Shown here piece by piece: positions 37,801 to 47,000 of a stretch of DNA of 64,000 nt; within the stretch, counting starts at the first letter, position 1, and the number at the start of each line of letters is the position of its first letter. Where the stretch lies: positions 186,001-250,000 of the forward strand of contig NZ_JAKCFI010000009.1 of NCBI RefSeq assembly GCF_021412625.1, in the 5' to 3' direction. Made by a program: the position numbers and the translations under genes. The DNA comes from Myxococcus stipitatus (lineage in GTDB: Bacteria; Myxococcota; Myxococcia; Myxococcales; Myxococcaceae). The notes under the pieces are model-generated. The model was not told the origin of the DNA and did not search any database. It worked only from the letters and a program-made list of their open reading frames with translations.

Positions 37801-40513
37801 GGGCGAGGACCCAAGCATCCGCGACGCGTCATCCGCATCGAGGACCATCAGGGAATCGCTGCCAGATGGCGGCTCCGCATCCACGGCAGCTCCTTCGCGC
37901 ATCAGCGAAGCCCCCTCGTCATCGAACTCCGCGAGGACATCACGGCACGATGCAACCTCTGAAGCCTGGCCCCAGCACCTGAATGAGCGAGAGGCACCAT
38001 CTCCATCCAACTCGTTCGAGGCTTCACCGCCTGGTGACTCCTCTACAACTGGCATCGCACGCTCGCATGAGCACACGGACCCCTCTCCACGCAGGTCCCC
38101 GGAGAAGCCGCCTCCTGCTGATTCCTCCGCAGCACATATCGCGCACGCTCACGAGTTCGCCGGCCCCCTTCCACGCAAGTCCCCGGAGCAGTCCCCTCGT
38201 GCTGATTCCTCCTCGGATCCCGGCACACACTCGCACGAGCATGCGGGCCCATTTCCGCGCAGGTCCCCGGAGCAGTCTCCTCGTGCCGATTCATCCACGG
38301 TTCCCGCCACACACTCGCACGAGCATGCGACCTCATCTCCACGCATATCCCCGAAGCAGTCCCCTCGTGCCGATTCCTCCGCGGCTCCCGCCACGCACTC
38401 GCACGAGCAGGCGGGCCCATCTCCACGCCGGTCCCCAGAGCAGTCTCCTCGTGCTGATTCCTCTGCGGCTCCCACCACACACTCGCGCGAGCAGGCGGGC
38501 CCATCTCAAGTGGAGCGCTCAGAGCGGCCGCCTGCCGAGCCCTTCACCTCTCCCGGTGCGCACTCGCACGAGCATACCGCCCCCTCTCCGCTGGAGTCCT
38601 CGGAGAGACTGTCGCCCGCCGACTCCTACGTAACTCCCGTCGCGCGCGTGCGTGAGCGCACAGAGCCCTCTCGAATGGAGTCCTGGGAGAGGCCGTCTGC
38701 CGAATCCTTCGCCACGCCCGATGCATTCGCCCACGAACGCACCGACCCCTCTCGAATGGGGCCTTCGGAGAAGCCGCCCCCTGCCGATTCCTCCGCAACT
38801 CCCGTCACGCATGTGCGTGAGCGCACGGAACCCTCTCCGGCGAGGCGCTCAGCGCAGTCGCCTGCTGACGCCTCCACATCTCCTGGCGCGCACGTCCATG
38901 GACGCACGGGGCCCTCTCGAATGGAGTCGACGGGAGAGGCGGCATCTGCCGACTCGCCCACAGCACATATCGCGCGCGCTCACGTGCACTCGGGCTCCTC
39001 GTCAATGGAGGCCGTGGAGGAGCCACCATCCGCCGACTCCTCCGCAGCGCATGTCGCGCATGCCCGCGAGCCCTCGGGCCCCTCTCCAATGGAGTCCACG
39101 GAGAGGCCACCCGACATCGACGAGACGTCATCCCATCCCGTCTCGACAGCGCCTGCGCACCGCCCGAACCAAGACACTCCCTGGACGCCTGGTCCAGCAC
39201 ATGCCGACGCGCCACCGTCCCATGCCCCCAGGCTGAGCACCCGCCAATCAGAGACTCCCCGCACCCTCCCAGAGTCCTCCACCTTCGCGGCGCCCCTCCC
39301 CTCCCACCACGCGTCGTCCCTCACGGACGAACTGCGTGACGCGCTCTTCGCCTTCCTCCTCGGCCATCATGCGGACCGCTACGCCGGTCTCTCCGATGAC
39401 GCCCTGCTGGGCCTCGTCCAGCAGACCTTGGACGAGACACCTGAACTCCTGCTCGGCTTCTTCCGCCAGCACCTGCCCCGTGCCCACCTCCACGAGCACT
39501 GGGCGCGCGTGCTCCCCGAATCCCTGCTCGCGCGGCTCATGTCCCTGCTCGCCCCTCGGATGCACGCCTCGATGCTCACGACCCTCGAGCTGCTCTCCGA
39601 GGCGTGGCTCGACGTCGCGCGAGCCCATGGCACCCCGGGGCCCGACCGCGCCTCGCTCTGGCAATTCATCCTCGAACTGCTCGCGCGGCACCCCGGAGCC
39701 CTGCTCACCCTCGAACACGTCGTGTCGCGATTCCTCCGGCACTTCGCCCCCAGGCTCCGCGCCACTCCGAGCGACGCCGCGGACCCACTCGACCTCCGCG
39801 CCCGACTCCTGGACCGGGCCACCGAGCTGGCCCGCGCCGACGCCTCACACCGACTGGAGGCCCTCCTGCGCCGTCGACGCGAAGCCCTCCTCAACCCCCG
39901 GCCCCCCACGCCACGCCCCCGTCCTCGGACCTCACGCCCCACCGCGCCGAAGGCGGGACGCACCGCCTTCCAGCTCGGCGCCGAGTCCTCCCACGCCTCG
40001 GACGTCGCCCCCATCTACATCGGCAACGCGGGGCTCGTGCTCACCAGCCCATTCCTCCCCCACCTGCTGCGAGAGGCGGGCCTGCTGCGCGTCGAGGACG
40101 GGAAGACCTTCCTGGACCCGGAGCCCGCCACGCGCGCCGTCCACCTGCTCCAGTACCTCGTCGACGGCAGCACCTCCACGCCCGAGCCACTGCTCGTCCT
40201 CAACAAGATTCTCTGCGGCCTGCCCATCTCCACGCCCGTCCCCAGCGAAATCCAGCTCACCGACCAGGAGCGGACGCTCTGCGAGCGCCTGCTGCGCGCC
40301 CTCATCGCCCACTGGAAGATCATCTCCAACACCTCCATCGCCGGCCTGCGCGAGACGTTCCTCCAACGCGAGGGACGCCTGGAGCACCTCGAGGACCGCT
40401 GGAAGCTCCAGGTCCAACGCAAGACGCTGGATGTGCTCGTGGACCAGGTGCCCTGGAGCATCTCCATCCTCACCCACCCGTGGATGCCACAGCCCCTCTA
40501 TGTCTCCTGGTAG
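34883..40513 (+). CDS. eCIS tape measure protein (Afp14/Pvc14-like) with long repeat region
   Basis: A 1876-aa protein that sets particle length. Residues 1-650 are the conserved helical N-terminal part (HRIRKQSLVLDVETEAQARAL, then ELLEYYLLHGTLPFWAP repeated as ALRYYLQHGVLPWATS). Residues 655-1477 are low-complexity, rich in Ser, Pro, His, Glu and Arg. Within them, 1044-1404 contain about 13 copies of a 28-residue repeat. Residues 1478-1876 are the conserved end with PIYIGNAGLVLTSPFLPHLLREAG. The ATG at 34883 is in a 4-bp overlap with the wedge gene. Its 3' end overlaps the ATPase gene by 14 bp. Longer or shorter repeat arrays could alter particle length. Confidence 0.9.
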   Translation: MSRSHHRIRKQSLVLDVETEAQARALQPRLSSFNRQRLLAIIEQVFDALDVPDLHVRIDRLDVDLGTVSSHDFEAVVAERLSLRLREVVEQAVRERRETAAHGEQPRTEAQFQLELLEYYLLHGTLPFWAPNGTHFSFGALFASVARSNPEALVRLVGRNARMAQVIERLVLQLDQTLLERLITLLEPKHAALLIDYIVSLQALHRVEPVLPLSDQKLSRLLWSLTLTYLVRDAGSQFNRKSALRQLLEGVSESQGLDYTELVTTLALGLDQVRHQHPILSSLAAVIGELVRELPPEVSEVVDSAREESREEGWDDEPARMAATVRYALTEALRYYLQHGVLPWATSVRTPELTVERALSVLPELPRSMLRRALSWESTEGSMGALVRAVRRMPDAVRTRLLVRLMPPSGEAGSPLRSALPVFIARAHDKPLFFARVIAALLDGEPVVLDALASSSGVTDSEEHAPVSPLLGEWDAHALKSQLAQRLRDERGLGESPSALELLEALLSHHPEDARLFLLSLRGVDRLRTALVDLSSPALLARMMEVLRPREAGTMGALRTVLEQLPEQALPGGRSEVRQVLFSELLQLGEARPLTSATFRQVLARLFGRGVPREVWSTLTDAASEWSRVAHFPAKHLAAFRDALESFGPREDTEPPPGPQPDGGDMGEGPEQGAASGGAPREPTSVHEGLLAEAGSRRASSWVEERAEFEPGSYGTTTNEGDEPGADTTASPMDVGVARVPTTVASVAHESADVPSPAQGLSAMLGAPLATTPSSNETAVTGEARQRKQMTGSVTVDSSRVSQNDLEGIGGAAARDSSTKDVPPSEALRMVSSTPVSVPSALTEPRATREAPSTTLGLGLDQTSPLAARPMGPVASPVPGEFPSPVAAPPGDASSSAIGGVGVSRAQAADADAKLGMIAPFALPGSPEDGGGTFGHTPLQGPEHQGTREASAGEPSTPRFGHPHVGAVEGAPRGEDPSIRDASSASRTIRESLPDGGSASTAAPSRISEAPSSSNSARTSRHDATSEAWPQHLNEREAPSPSNSFEASPPGDSSTTGIARSHEHTDPSPRRSPEKPPPADSSAAHIAHAHEFAGPLPRKSPEQSPRADSSSDPGTHSHEHAGPFPRRSPEQSPRADSSTVPATHSHEHATSSPRISPKQSPRADSSAAPATHSHEQAGPSPRRSPEQSPRADSSAAPTTHSREQAGPSQVERSERPPAEPFTSPGAHSHEHTAPSPLESSERLSPADSYVTPVARVRERTEPSRMESWERPSAESFATPDAFAHERTDPSRMGPSEKPPPADSSATPVTHVRERTEPSPARRSAQSPADASTSPGAHVHGRTGPSRMESTGEAASADSPTAHIARAHVHSGSSSMEAVEEPPSADSSAAHVAHAREPSGPSPMESTERPPDIDETSSHPVSTAPAHRPNQDTPWTPGPAHADAPPSHAPRLSTRQSETPRTLPESSTFAAPLPSHHASSLTDELRDALFAFLLGHHADRYAGLSDDALLGLVQQTLDETPELLLGFFRQHLPRAHLHEHWARVLPESLLARLMSLLAPRMHASMLTTLELLSEAWLDVARAHGTPGPDRASLWQFILELLARHPGALLTLEHVVSRFLRHFAPRLRATPSDAADPLDLRARLLDRATELARADASHRLEALLRRRREALLNPRPPTPRPRPRTSRPTAPKAGRTAFQLGAESSHASDVAPIYIGNAGLVLTSPFLPHLLREAGLLRVEDGKTFLDPEPATRAVHLLQYLVDGSTSTPEPLLVLNKILCGLPISTPVPSEIQLTDQERTLCERLLRALIAHWKIISNTSIAGLRETFLQREGRLEHLEDRWKLQVQRKTLDVLVDQVPWSISILTHPWMPQPLYVSW
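38012..39094 (+). repeat. tandem 84-bp (28-residue) repeats inside the tape measure gene
   Basis: About 13 in-frame units of 28 residues (three are 27), plus a degenerate 14th. Consensus: SPEQSPRADSSAAPATHSHE, then QAGPSPRR. Units 3 to 6 are nearly identical, and outer units have drifted, with variants such as RVRERTEPSRME. DNA conservation is highest at 38180-38500, so recent unit duplication there is likely. The His pairs (THSHE) recur in most of the units. Confidence 0.85.
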
Positions 40514-41885
40514 CGACCAGCCCCGCCCAGCGCTGTCGTCCAACGCCGCGTTCCTCCACGAGGAGCTCGCCTGGTTCGGCCAGATGCTCGACCTGCGCCT
40601 GCGACAACACGCCGGCGAGGCCCTCCCCCGACCGTTCCTCGACGTCCACCCGCCGCCGCCACTCGCCCCGCCGGGCACGCCCTACGCGGACGTCCTGCGA
40701 GACTTCAGCCTGCGCCCCGCTGAACGGCTGCTGCTCGCCCTCGCCTTCGTTCCCCACGTCCGGCCCGAGGCGCTCGACGCCTTCTTCATCCGCAACCAGG
40801 CCCTGGACCGGCGCTTCACCGAGTTCGGAGGGCTGGTCGGCGCCTCCCACGGGGGCTTCATCCCCACCGGCGAGACGGCGCTGTTCCTCCTCGCGGGAGA
40901 CGACCTCCACGCGCGCCTCGCCCACCGGCCCCTGCTCCATCCCGACCATCCGCTGTTCGCCCACCGGGTGCTTCGGCTCGAGCGACGCCACCCGGACGAG
41001 CCCGCCCTGAGCGCCGCGCTCCAGCTCACGCCCGAGTACCTGGAGCGACTGACCACCGGCGGAACCTATCACCCGTCCTTCGGCCCGGAGTTCCCGGCCC
41101 AGCGCATCACCACCCTCCTCGAATGGGACGACCTCGTGCTCGACCGCGCCGTGCGCGACGAGCTCGAGGACATCATCACCTGGAGCCGCCACCAGCGGAC
41201 GCTGATGGACGACTGGGGCCTGAAGAAGCAGCTCAAGCCCGGCTACCGCAGCCTCTTCCACGGCCCCCCGGGCACCGGCAAGACGCTCACCGCGGCCCTG
41301 CTCGGCAAGGCCACCGGGATGCCCGTCTTCCGCGTCGACCTCTCCAAGGTCGTGTCCAAGTACATCGGCGAGACGGAGAAGAACCTCGCCAGCCTCTTCG
41401 ACCACGCCCAGCTCCAGCGGTGGATCCTCTTCTTCGACGAGGCCGACTCCCTCTTCGGCAAGCGCACCGAGTCCCACAACGCCAACGACCACGCCGCCAA
41501 CCAGCAAATCTCCTACCTGCTCCAGCGCATCGAGGACTTCCCCGGCATCGCCCTGCTCGCCAGCAACCTGCGCTCCAACTTCGACGAGGCCTTCGCGCGG
41601 CGCTTCCAGTCCACCATCCACTTCCCCATGCCCGGCCCCGCGCAACGGCTGAGGCTCTGGGAGGCTTGTCTGCGCGACAAACCCTTCCAGCTCGCCCCCG
41701 ACGTGGACCTCCCCCAACTCGCCAGGGATTACGAGCTGGCCGGCGGCGCCATCATCAATGCGTTGCGGCACGCGGCGCTCAAGGCCGTGCTCCGGACACC
41801 GCCGGAAGTCCGTCTCCAGGACCTGCGCCAGGGCATCTCCCGAGAGCTGCAGAAGGAGGGGCGCTACGTCCTGTCCGGCAGATGA
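40500..41885 (+). CDS. eCIS AAA+ ATPase (Afp15/Pvc15-like)
   Basis: A 461-aa protein. The N-terminal 200 residues are winged-helix-like (LLLALAFVPHVRPEALDAFF). An AAA+ domain follows with Walker A GPPGTGKT at 255-262, Walker B FFDEAD (Asp313/Glu314), sensor-1 LLASNLRSN and arginine finger AFARRFQ. In related systems it is needed for particle assembly and is not in the final structure. The ATG at 40500 overlaps the tape measure stop by 14 bp. It is the last gene of the injection operon, and a stem-loop follows at 41972. Confidence 0.93.
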   Translation: MSPGSDQPRPALSSNAAFLHEELAWFGQMLDLRLRQHAGEALPRPFLDVHPPPPLAPPGTPYADVLRDFSLRPAERLLLALAFVPHVRPEALDAFFIRNQALDRRFTEFGGLVGASHGGFIPTGETALFLLAGDDLHARLAHRPLLHPDHPLFAHRVLRLERRHPDEPALSAALQLTPEYLERLTTGGTYHPSFGPEFPAQRITTLLEWDDLVLDRAVRDELEDIITWSRHQRTLMDDWGLKKQLKPGYRSLFHGPPGTGKTLTAALLGKATGMPVFRVDLSKVVSKYIGETEKNLASLFDHAQLQRWILFFDEADSLFGKRTESHNANDHAANQQISYLLQRIEDFPGIALLASNLRSNFDEAFARRFQSTIHFPMPGPAQRLRLWEACLRDKPFQLAPDVDLPQLARDYELAGGAIINALRHAALKAVLRTPPEVRLQDLRQGISRELQKEGRYVLSGR

Positions 41886-41971
41886 AGCGCCATCGCGCGC
41901 TGTCGGCGTTCCCTGAGTCACGAATCCACGCGCCGCTGGACCTGCCCCCGCGCGAGTCGCAGCGACTGAGA

Positions 41972-41999
41972 GAGGGCGGGTATCCCGACACCCGCCCTC
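41972..41999 (+). terminator. stem-loop terminator after the eCIS operon
   Basis: GAGGGCGGGT (41972-41981) pairs perfectly with ACCCGCCCTC (41990-41999) around an 8-nt loop. It lies 87 nt past the ATPase stop. There is no T-run, but the stem is strong and isolated. Confidence 0.65.
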
Positions 42000-42005
42000 C
42001 ACGCC

Positions 42006-42061
42006 CCTGACGCGTCAGGCTCCAACCCCGCCGCGTCGGGGGCGTGGCTGACGCGTCAGGC
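42006..42061. promoter_or_regulatory. paired palindromes, candidate operators
   Basis: The dyad CCTGACGCGTCAGG occurs at 42006-42019, and its 12-bp core CTGACGCGTCAG again at 42048-42059. The centres are 41 bp apart, about four helical turns. They stand 125-180 bp before the OmpA-like gene and are not part of the preceding terminator stem. Two identical dyads in phase suggest binding of a dimeric regulator pair, though the regulator is unknown. The whole 41886-42184 gap holds only these dyads, the terminator and a small C-rich hairpin between them. Confidence 0.5.
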
Positions 42062-42184
42062 GGTCCTCCTCGCGCCGCCAGGTGCCTCTCCACGACAAAG
42101 TGGCCCGCGACGTGCAACCGTGCGCGCCGTCCATCAGACGTGGGAGACCGCGCGCCAAGGATGCGCGCGGTCGTGGAGGAACCC

Positions 42185-44035
42185 TTGAATTCGAGAAGGC
42201 ATCATCGCTGGCTTGGAGGACTCGCCGTCCTCTGGGCCATGTCCGCCCAGGCCCAATCGCAGAGCGTGCCCGGCCTGGAGCTGGAGCGGCTCCAGCTCAA
42301 CCCTGGAGCGAAGGACAGCCTGGTGCTGTCCACCGGCGACCTATTGGAGCAGGGCGGCTACCGCCTGGGCCTGACGGCCCACTACGAGAGCGAGCCGCTG
42401 GTCCTGCTGCGCAACGACGAGCGCCAGGGCGTCATCATCTCCAACCGCGTGACGGTGCACCTGAGCGGCGCCTACGCAATCACGGACTGGTTGGAGTTGG
42501 GCGCGCAGGTGCCCATCGTCTCGCAGTGGGGACCGGAGACGCAGCAGCTGGGGCTGAGCGCGCCGGAGTCGAGCGCGCTGGGCACCCCGTGGGTCCAGGC
42601 GCGCGCGGGCCTGTTGTCGGAGGGCCGCGGCGGTCCGCTCGACGTGGGCCTGCACCTGGGCGTGGCGCTGCCGCTGGGCAGCAAGGAGGCCCTCACCCGC
42701 GACGACGGCTTCGTGTTCTCGCCCCGGCTGGGCCTGGGCAAGCAGCTGGGTGACGGCTGGCGCGTGGGCGCGGACCTGGGCGCGCTGGTGCGCACCAAGA
42801 AGTACGCGCTCACCCCGGGCGCGGACCCGCTGCGCGACGAGCTGGGCGTGGAGCTCAACGGCGGCGTCAACGTGACGGCGAACCTGTTCGGCCTGCGCGA
42901 GGAGTTGGTGGTGCGCGGCACGCTGCCCGTGGCGGACTCGCCCGAGTCCCTCGAGGTGCTGCTCGGCCTGCGCTCGCCGCCCCTGGCCAGCGGCACGGAG
43001 CTGTACGTCATGGGCGGCCCCGGCTTCGGCCAGACGCCCGGCACCCCCGAGTTCCGCGTGCTCGCGGGCGTCAGCTTCGGCGCCGACCCGCGCACGGCGG
43101 CCGCATGTACCCCGGGCCAGCCGCACGAGCCCGCCCGCTGTCCCGAGCTGGACGCGGATGGCGACGGCGTGAGCAACCTGATGGACCGCTGCCCCGTCAC
43201 GCCGGGCCTCGCCCAGCTCCACGGCTGCGCGGACGGCGACGACGACCAGGACGGCCTGGCCAACCTCGTCGACCGCTGCCCCACCCAGGCGGAGAACCTC
43301 AACGGCTTCGAGGACACGGACGGCTGCCCGGACGACCCGGACTCCGACAACGACGGAGTCGCCGATTCGAAGGACGCCTGCCCGAAGAACGCCGAGGACG
43401 TGGACGGCTTCGAGGACACCGACGGCTGCCCGGACCCGGACAACGACGGCGACGGCGTGGCCGACGCGCGCGACGCCTGCATGAACGAGGCGGGCCCCCG
43501 TGAGAACCGCGGCTGCCCGGACAAGGACCGCGACGGCGACGGCCTCGTGGACCGGCTGGACAACTGCCCCGACGAGGCGGGCCCCGCGCAGAACAAGGGC
43601 TGCAAGCAGAAGCAGCTCGCGCAGATCGAGGTGGGACAGATTCGCATCCTCGAGTCCGTCTTCTTCGAGGCGGGCAAGGACGCCATCAGCGCGCGCAGCC
43701 ACAAGCTGCTCGACACCGTGGCCTCCATCCTCGCCACGCACCCGGAGATCGAGAAGCTGCGCGTCGAGGGCCACACGGACAGCACGGGCGACGCCGCCTT
43801 CAACCTGGACCTGTCCCAGCGCCGCGCGGCGGCGGTGGTCAAGTACCTGGTGAGCAAGTCCGTGGCGCCGGAGCGGCTGCAGGCCCAGGGCTACGGCCTC
43901 GAGAAGCCCATCGCCGACAACAGCACCAAGCCCGGACGCGCGAAGAACCGGCGCGTCGAGTTCAAGATCATCGGCGCCGCCGAGGGCGTGGAGACCCAGC
44001 AGGGCGCTCCGCAGTCCGACACCATCGAGAAGTGA
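42185..44035 (+). CDS. OmpA-family outer-membrane protein with TSP3 repeats (TraB-like)
   Basis: A 616-aa protein with a Sec signal (ending SAQAQS). A beta-barrel-like domain spans residues about 25-310. Thrombospondin type-3 calcium-binding repeats follow at about 315-475 (DADGDGVSN, DNDGDGVADARDAC and similar). The C-terminal OmpA peptidoglycan-binding domain is at 490-600 (VEGHTDSTGDAAFNLDLSQRRA, then AKNRRVEFKI). I chose the TTG at 42185 since GGAGGA is 5 nt upstream and the signal peptide starts there; the ATG at 42161 is an alternative. It is followed by a DUF4215 MYXO-CTERM gene 12 bp later, the same two-part layout as the Myxococcus TraB/TraA surface pair. Confidence 0.88.
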   Translation: MNSRRHHRWLGGLAVLWAMSAQAQSQSVPGLELERLQLNPGAKDSLVLSTGDLLEQGGYRLGLTAHYESEPLVLLRNDERQGVIISNRVTVHLSGAYAITDWLELGAQVPIVSQWGPETQQLGLSAPESSALGTPWVQARAGLLSEGRGGPLDVGLHLGVALPLGSKEALTRDDGFVFSPRLGLGKQLGDGWRVGADLGALVRTKKYALTPGADPLRDELGVELNGGVNVTANLFGLREELVVRGTLPVADSPESLEVLLGLRSPPLASGTELYVMGGPGFGQTPGTPEFRVLAGVSFGADPRTAAACTPGQPHEPARCPELDADGDGVSNLMDRCPVTPGLAQLHGCADGDDDQDGLANLVDRCPTQAENLNGFEDTDGCPDDPDSDNDGVADSKDACPKNAEDVDGFEDTDGCPDPDNDGDGVADARDACMNEAGPRENRGCPDKDRDGDGLVDRLDNCPDEAGPAQNKGCKQKQLAQIEVGQIRILESVFFEAGKDAISARSHKLLDTVASILATHPEIEKLRVEGHTDSTGDAAFNLDLSQRRAAAVVKYLVSKSVAPERLQAQGYGLEKPIADNSTKPGRAKNRRVEFKIIGAAEGVETQQGAPQSDTIEK

Positions 44036-44047
44036 GGCCTTCGAACC

Positions 44048-47000
44048 ATGAATACGCGTGTCATTGAATCCCCCTGTCGGGTGCCCCCGGGCCCCACGGG
44101 CTCGAGGACGGCCCGCCCCCTGGCGGCGCTCGCGCTCGCGCTCCTCACCGTGCTCACCGGCTGCGAACGGGACGCGGCCCCCGCGTCCCTCCAGGAGGAG
44201 GTGCTGGTGAGCCAGTCCGCCTCGCTGGTGGGCGACGGTCGCCTCCAGGTGGGCGAGCAGTGCGACGACGGCAACACGGTGAGCGGCGACGGCTGTAGCG
44301 CCACCGGCGCCATCGAGGCCGGCTACCTGTGTCACGTGCCCGGACGGGCGTGCTCGCTGGCGTCGCTGTGCGGCAACAACGTCATCAACCTCGGCGAGGC
44401 GTGCGACGATGGCAACACCGTCGCCGGTACCAACGGCTGCACCGCGGACTGCGACCTGTCGCTGTGCGGCAACGGCCTCTTCAACAACCGGCAGTATCCC
44501 AACTTCGACCAGGAGATCTGCGACGACGGCAACCGCGTCGAGGGTGACGGCTGCAGCCGCCTGTGCGAAGTGGAGCCCGGCTTCGCGTGCGCGGGGAATC
44601 CCAGCCGCTGCGTGCGCGCGGGCGTGGTGTTCTTCAACACCGGCGTGGACCAGAACAACCGTCGCCTGGAGTCCGGCGTGGACCCGCACTGGTTCTACGT
44701 GGAGGACGGCGTGGGCGCGACCCCGGGCGTGCGCGACGCCAACGACTGGCCGCAGGAGCTGCAGACGGCCCGCTACATGGGAGAGCGCGGGGCGTCCACC
44801 TGCGTCTACCAGGACTTCCTCATCCCCTCGACGACCAAGGTCGCCAACTTCCGCATGCGGCTGGCGACCTTCAACGACAACGATTTCGCGGGCGCGCGGG
44901 TGAACGGCACGTCCATCACGCCCGTGGTGGTCAGCTCGCCCGGGGGCCAGCCGTGGCAGAAGAACATCATCCGCGAGCTGGGCACGAACGCGCCGTGGCA
45001 CACGGGTCTCAACCGCGTGGAGCTGTGCAACGAGAACGAAGAAAACCCGCCCAACGCGTTCCGCTACCTGTTCGTGGACGCCTTCGACGACCGCTGCGGC
45101 GACGGCGCGGTCTCCGTGCGCGAGGACTGCGACGACGGCAACACCACCAACGGCGACGGCTGCAGCGCCACGTGCGGCATCGAGCCGGGCTACGGCTGCG
45201 CCGGCGCGCCCAGCTCCTGCGCGCTGACGTGCGGCAACGGTTCGCTCAACCCCGGCGAGCAGTGCGACGACGGCAACCCCACCGTGGGCGACGGCTGCGA
45301 CGCCAGCTGCCGCGTGGAGGCCGGATACGCCTGCCCCACGCCGGGCCAGGCCTGCGTCGCGACGTGCGGCAACGGCGTCATCAACCCCGGTGAGCAGTGC
45401 GATGACGGCAACGTCGTGAACTCGGACGGCTGCTCCGCCGCGTGCCGCGTGGAGCGAGGGTACGAGTGCTCCGGCGCACCCTCCGATTGCGCCCCGCTGT
45501 GCGGCAACGGCGTCCTCAACCCCGGAGAGCTGTGCGACGACGGCAACACCGTCGCGAACGACGGCTGCTCCATCGCCTGCACCCTGGAGCTGGGCTACGC
45601 GTGCCCCGTGCCGGGCCAGGCCTGTGCCCAGACGTGCGGCAACGGCACGGTGAACCCGGGCGAGCAGTGCGACGACGGCAACCTGACCTCCGGCGACGGC
45701 TGCGCCACCGAGTGCAGCGTGGAGCCGGGCTATGCCTGCAGCCGGCCCGAAAGCGGCCCGTCCGCGTGCGCGAAGACCTGTGGCGACGGGCGGACCGAAG
45801 GCAACGAGTCCTGCGACGACGGCAACACCACTCCGGGCGATGGCTGCTCGCAGGGCTGCGCCGTCGAGACGGGCTACCAGTGCAACTCGAGCGCGCCCAG
45901 CGCTTGCAGCGCCATCTGTGGCGACGGCATCCGCGTCGGCGGCGAGACGTGCGATGACGGCAACACCGCGGCCGGCGATGGCTGCGACGACACCTGCGCC
46001 GTCGAGTCCGGCTGGAGCTGCCCTGTCCCCGGCAGCGCGTGCGCCAAGACCTGCGGCAACGGCACGGTGAATGCCGGCGAGGCGTGCGACGACGGCGACA
46101 CCGAGAACGGCGACGGCTGCAGCAACACCTGCACCGTGGAGCCCGGCTATTCGTGCAGCGGCACGCCCACCACGTGCAGCACCACGTGCGGTGACGGCGT
46201 CGTGGCCGGCGCCGAGGTCTGCGACGACGGCAACCTGGAGAGCGGCGACACCTGCTCGCCGCGCTGCCTGTGGGAGCTGGGCCAGCCGTGCAACGCGTCC
46301 GGCGTCTGCGACAGCGGCCTCTGCAACCCCAACACCGACCGGTGCATCCTGGCCAACGTCTGCGGCAACGGGATGCTCGACGAGGGCGAGCAGTGCGACG
46401 ACGCCAACACCACGGCGGGTGACGGCTGCGGCACCACCTGCGCCATCGAGGCGGGCTACACCTGCGTCGGCAATCCCTCCACGTGCGCGGTGACGTGCGG
46501 TGACGGCGTCAGGGCGGCCTCCGAGGCGTGCGACGACGGCAACACCACGCCGGGCGACGGCTGCGACGCCGCCTGCGCGGTGGAGGCGGGCTCGGCGTGC
46601 CAGAACCCCGGCATCCACGAGTTCTACTCCCGCAACGGGCGCAACCAGTGCACCCAGGCGGGGAACCTCACCGAGCCGACCCTGCCGGAGAGCACCGCCC
46701 AGGCGGCGCTGACGGTGCCGGGCCGCTACCGGGCCAGCTACGTCGCGGGCGCGGTGTCCTACTCCGACGGCGTCAAGTGGTACCCGGGCGTCTTCGGGTT
46801 CAACCACGCGACGGCGGCCGGCGAGCAGCGCTTCTCGCTCGGCCACGTCCCCGCGGGCAGCGGGGGCAGCGCCACCCGGGACGAGGCCATGGCGGAGGGC
46901 TTCACCCAGCGCCGCGACTTCGACGCGGTGACGGGCGACGTGCGCGTGGCGCTCGTGGACACCGACTGCGCCAACGGCAACAACTCCGACACGGCGTCCA

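Noticed and set aside
44230-46610. Periodic repeats suggestive of a CRISPR or satellite array
   Set aside because: The period is irregular, the DNA copies are diverged and all units are in frame as DUF4215 protein repeats.
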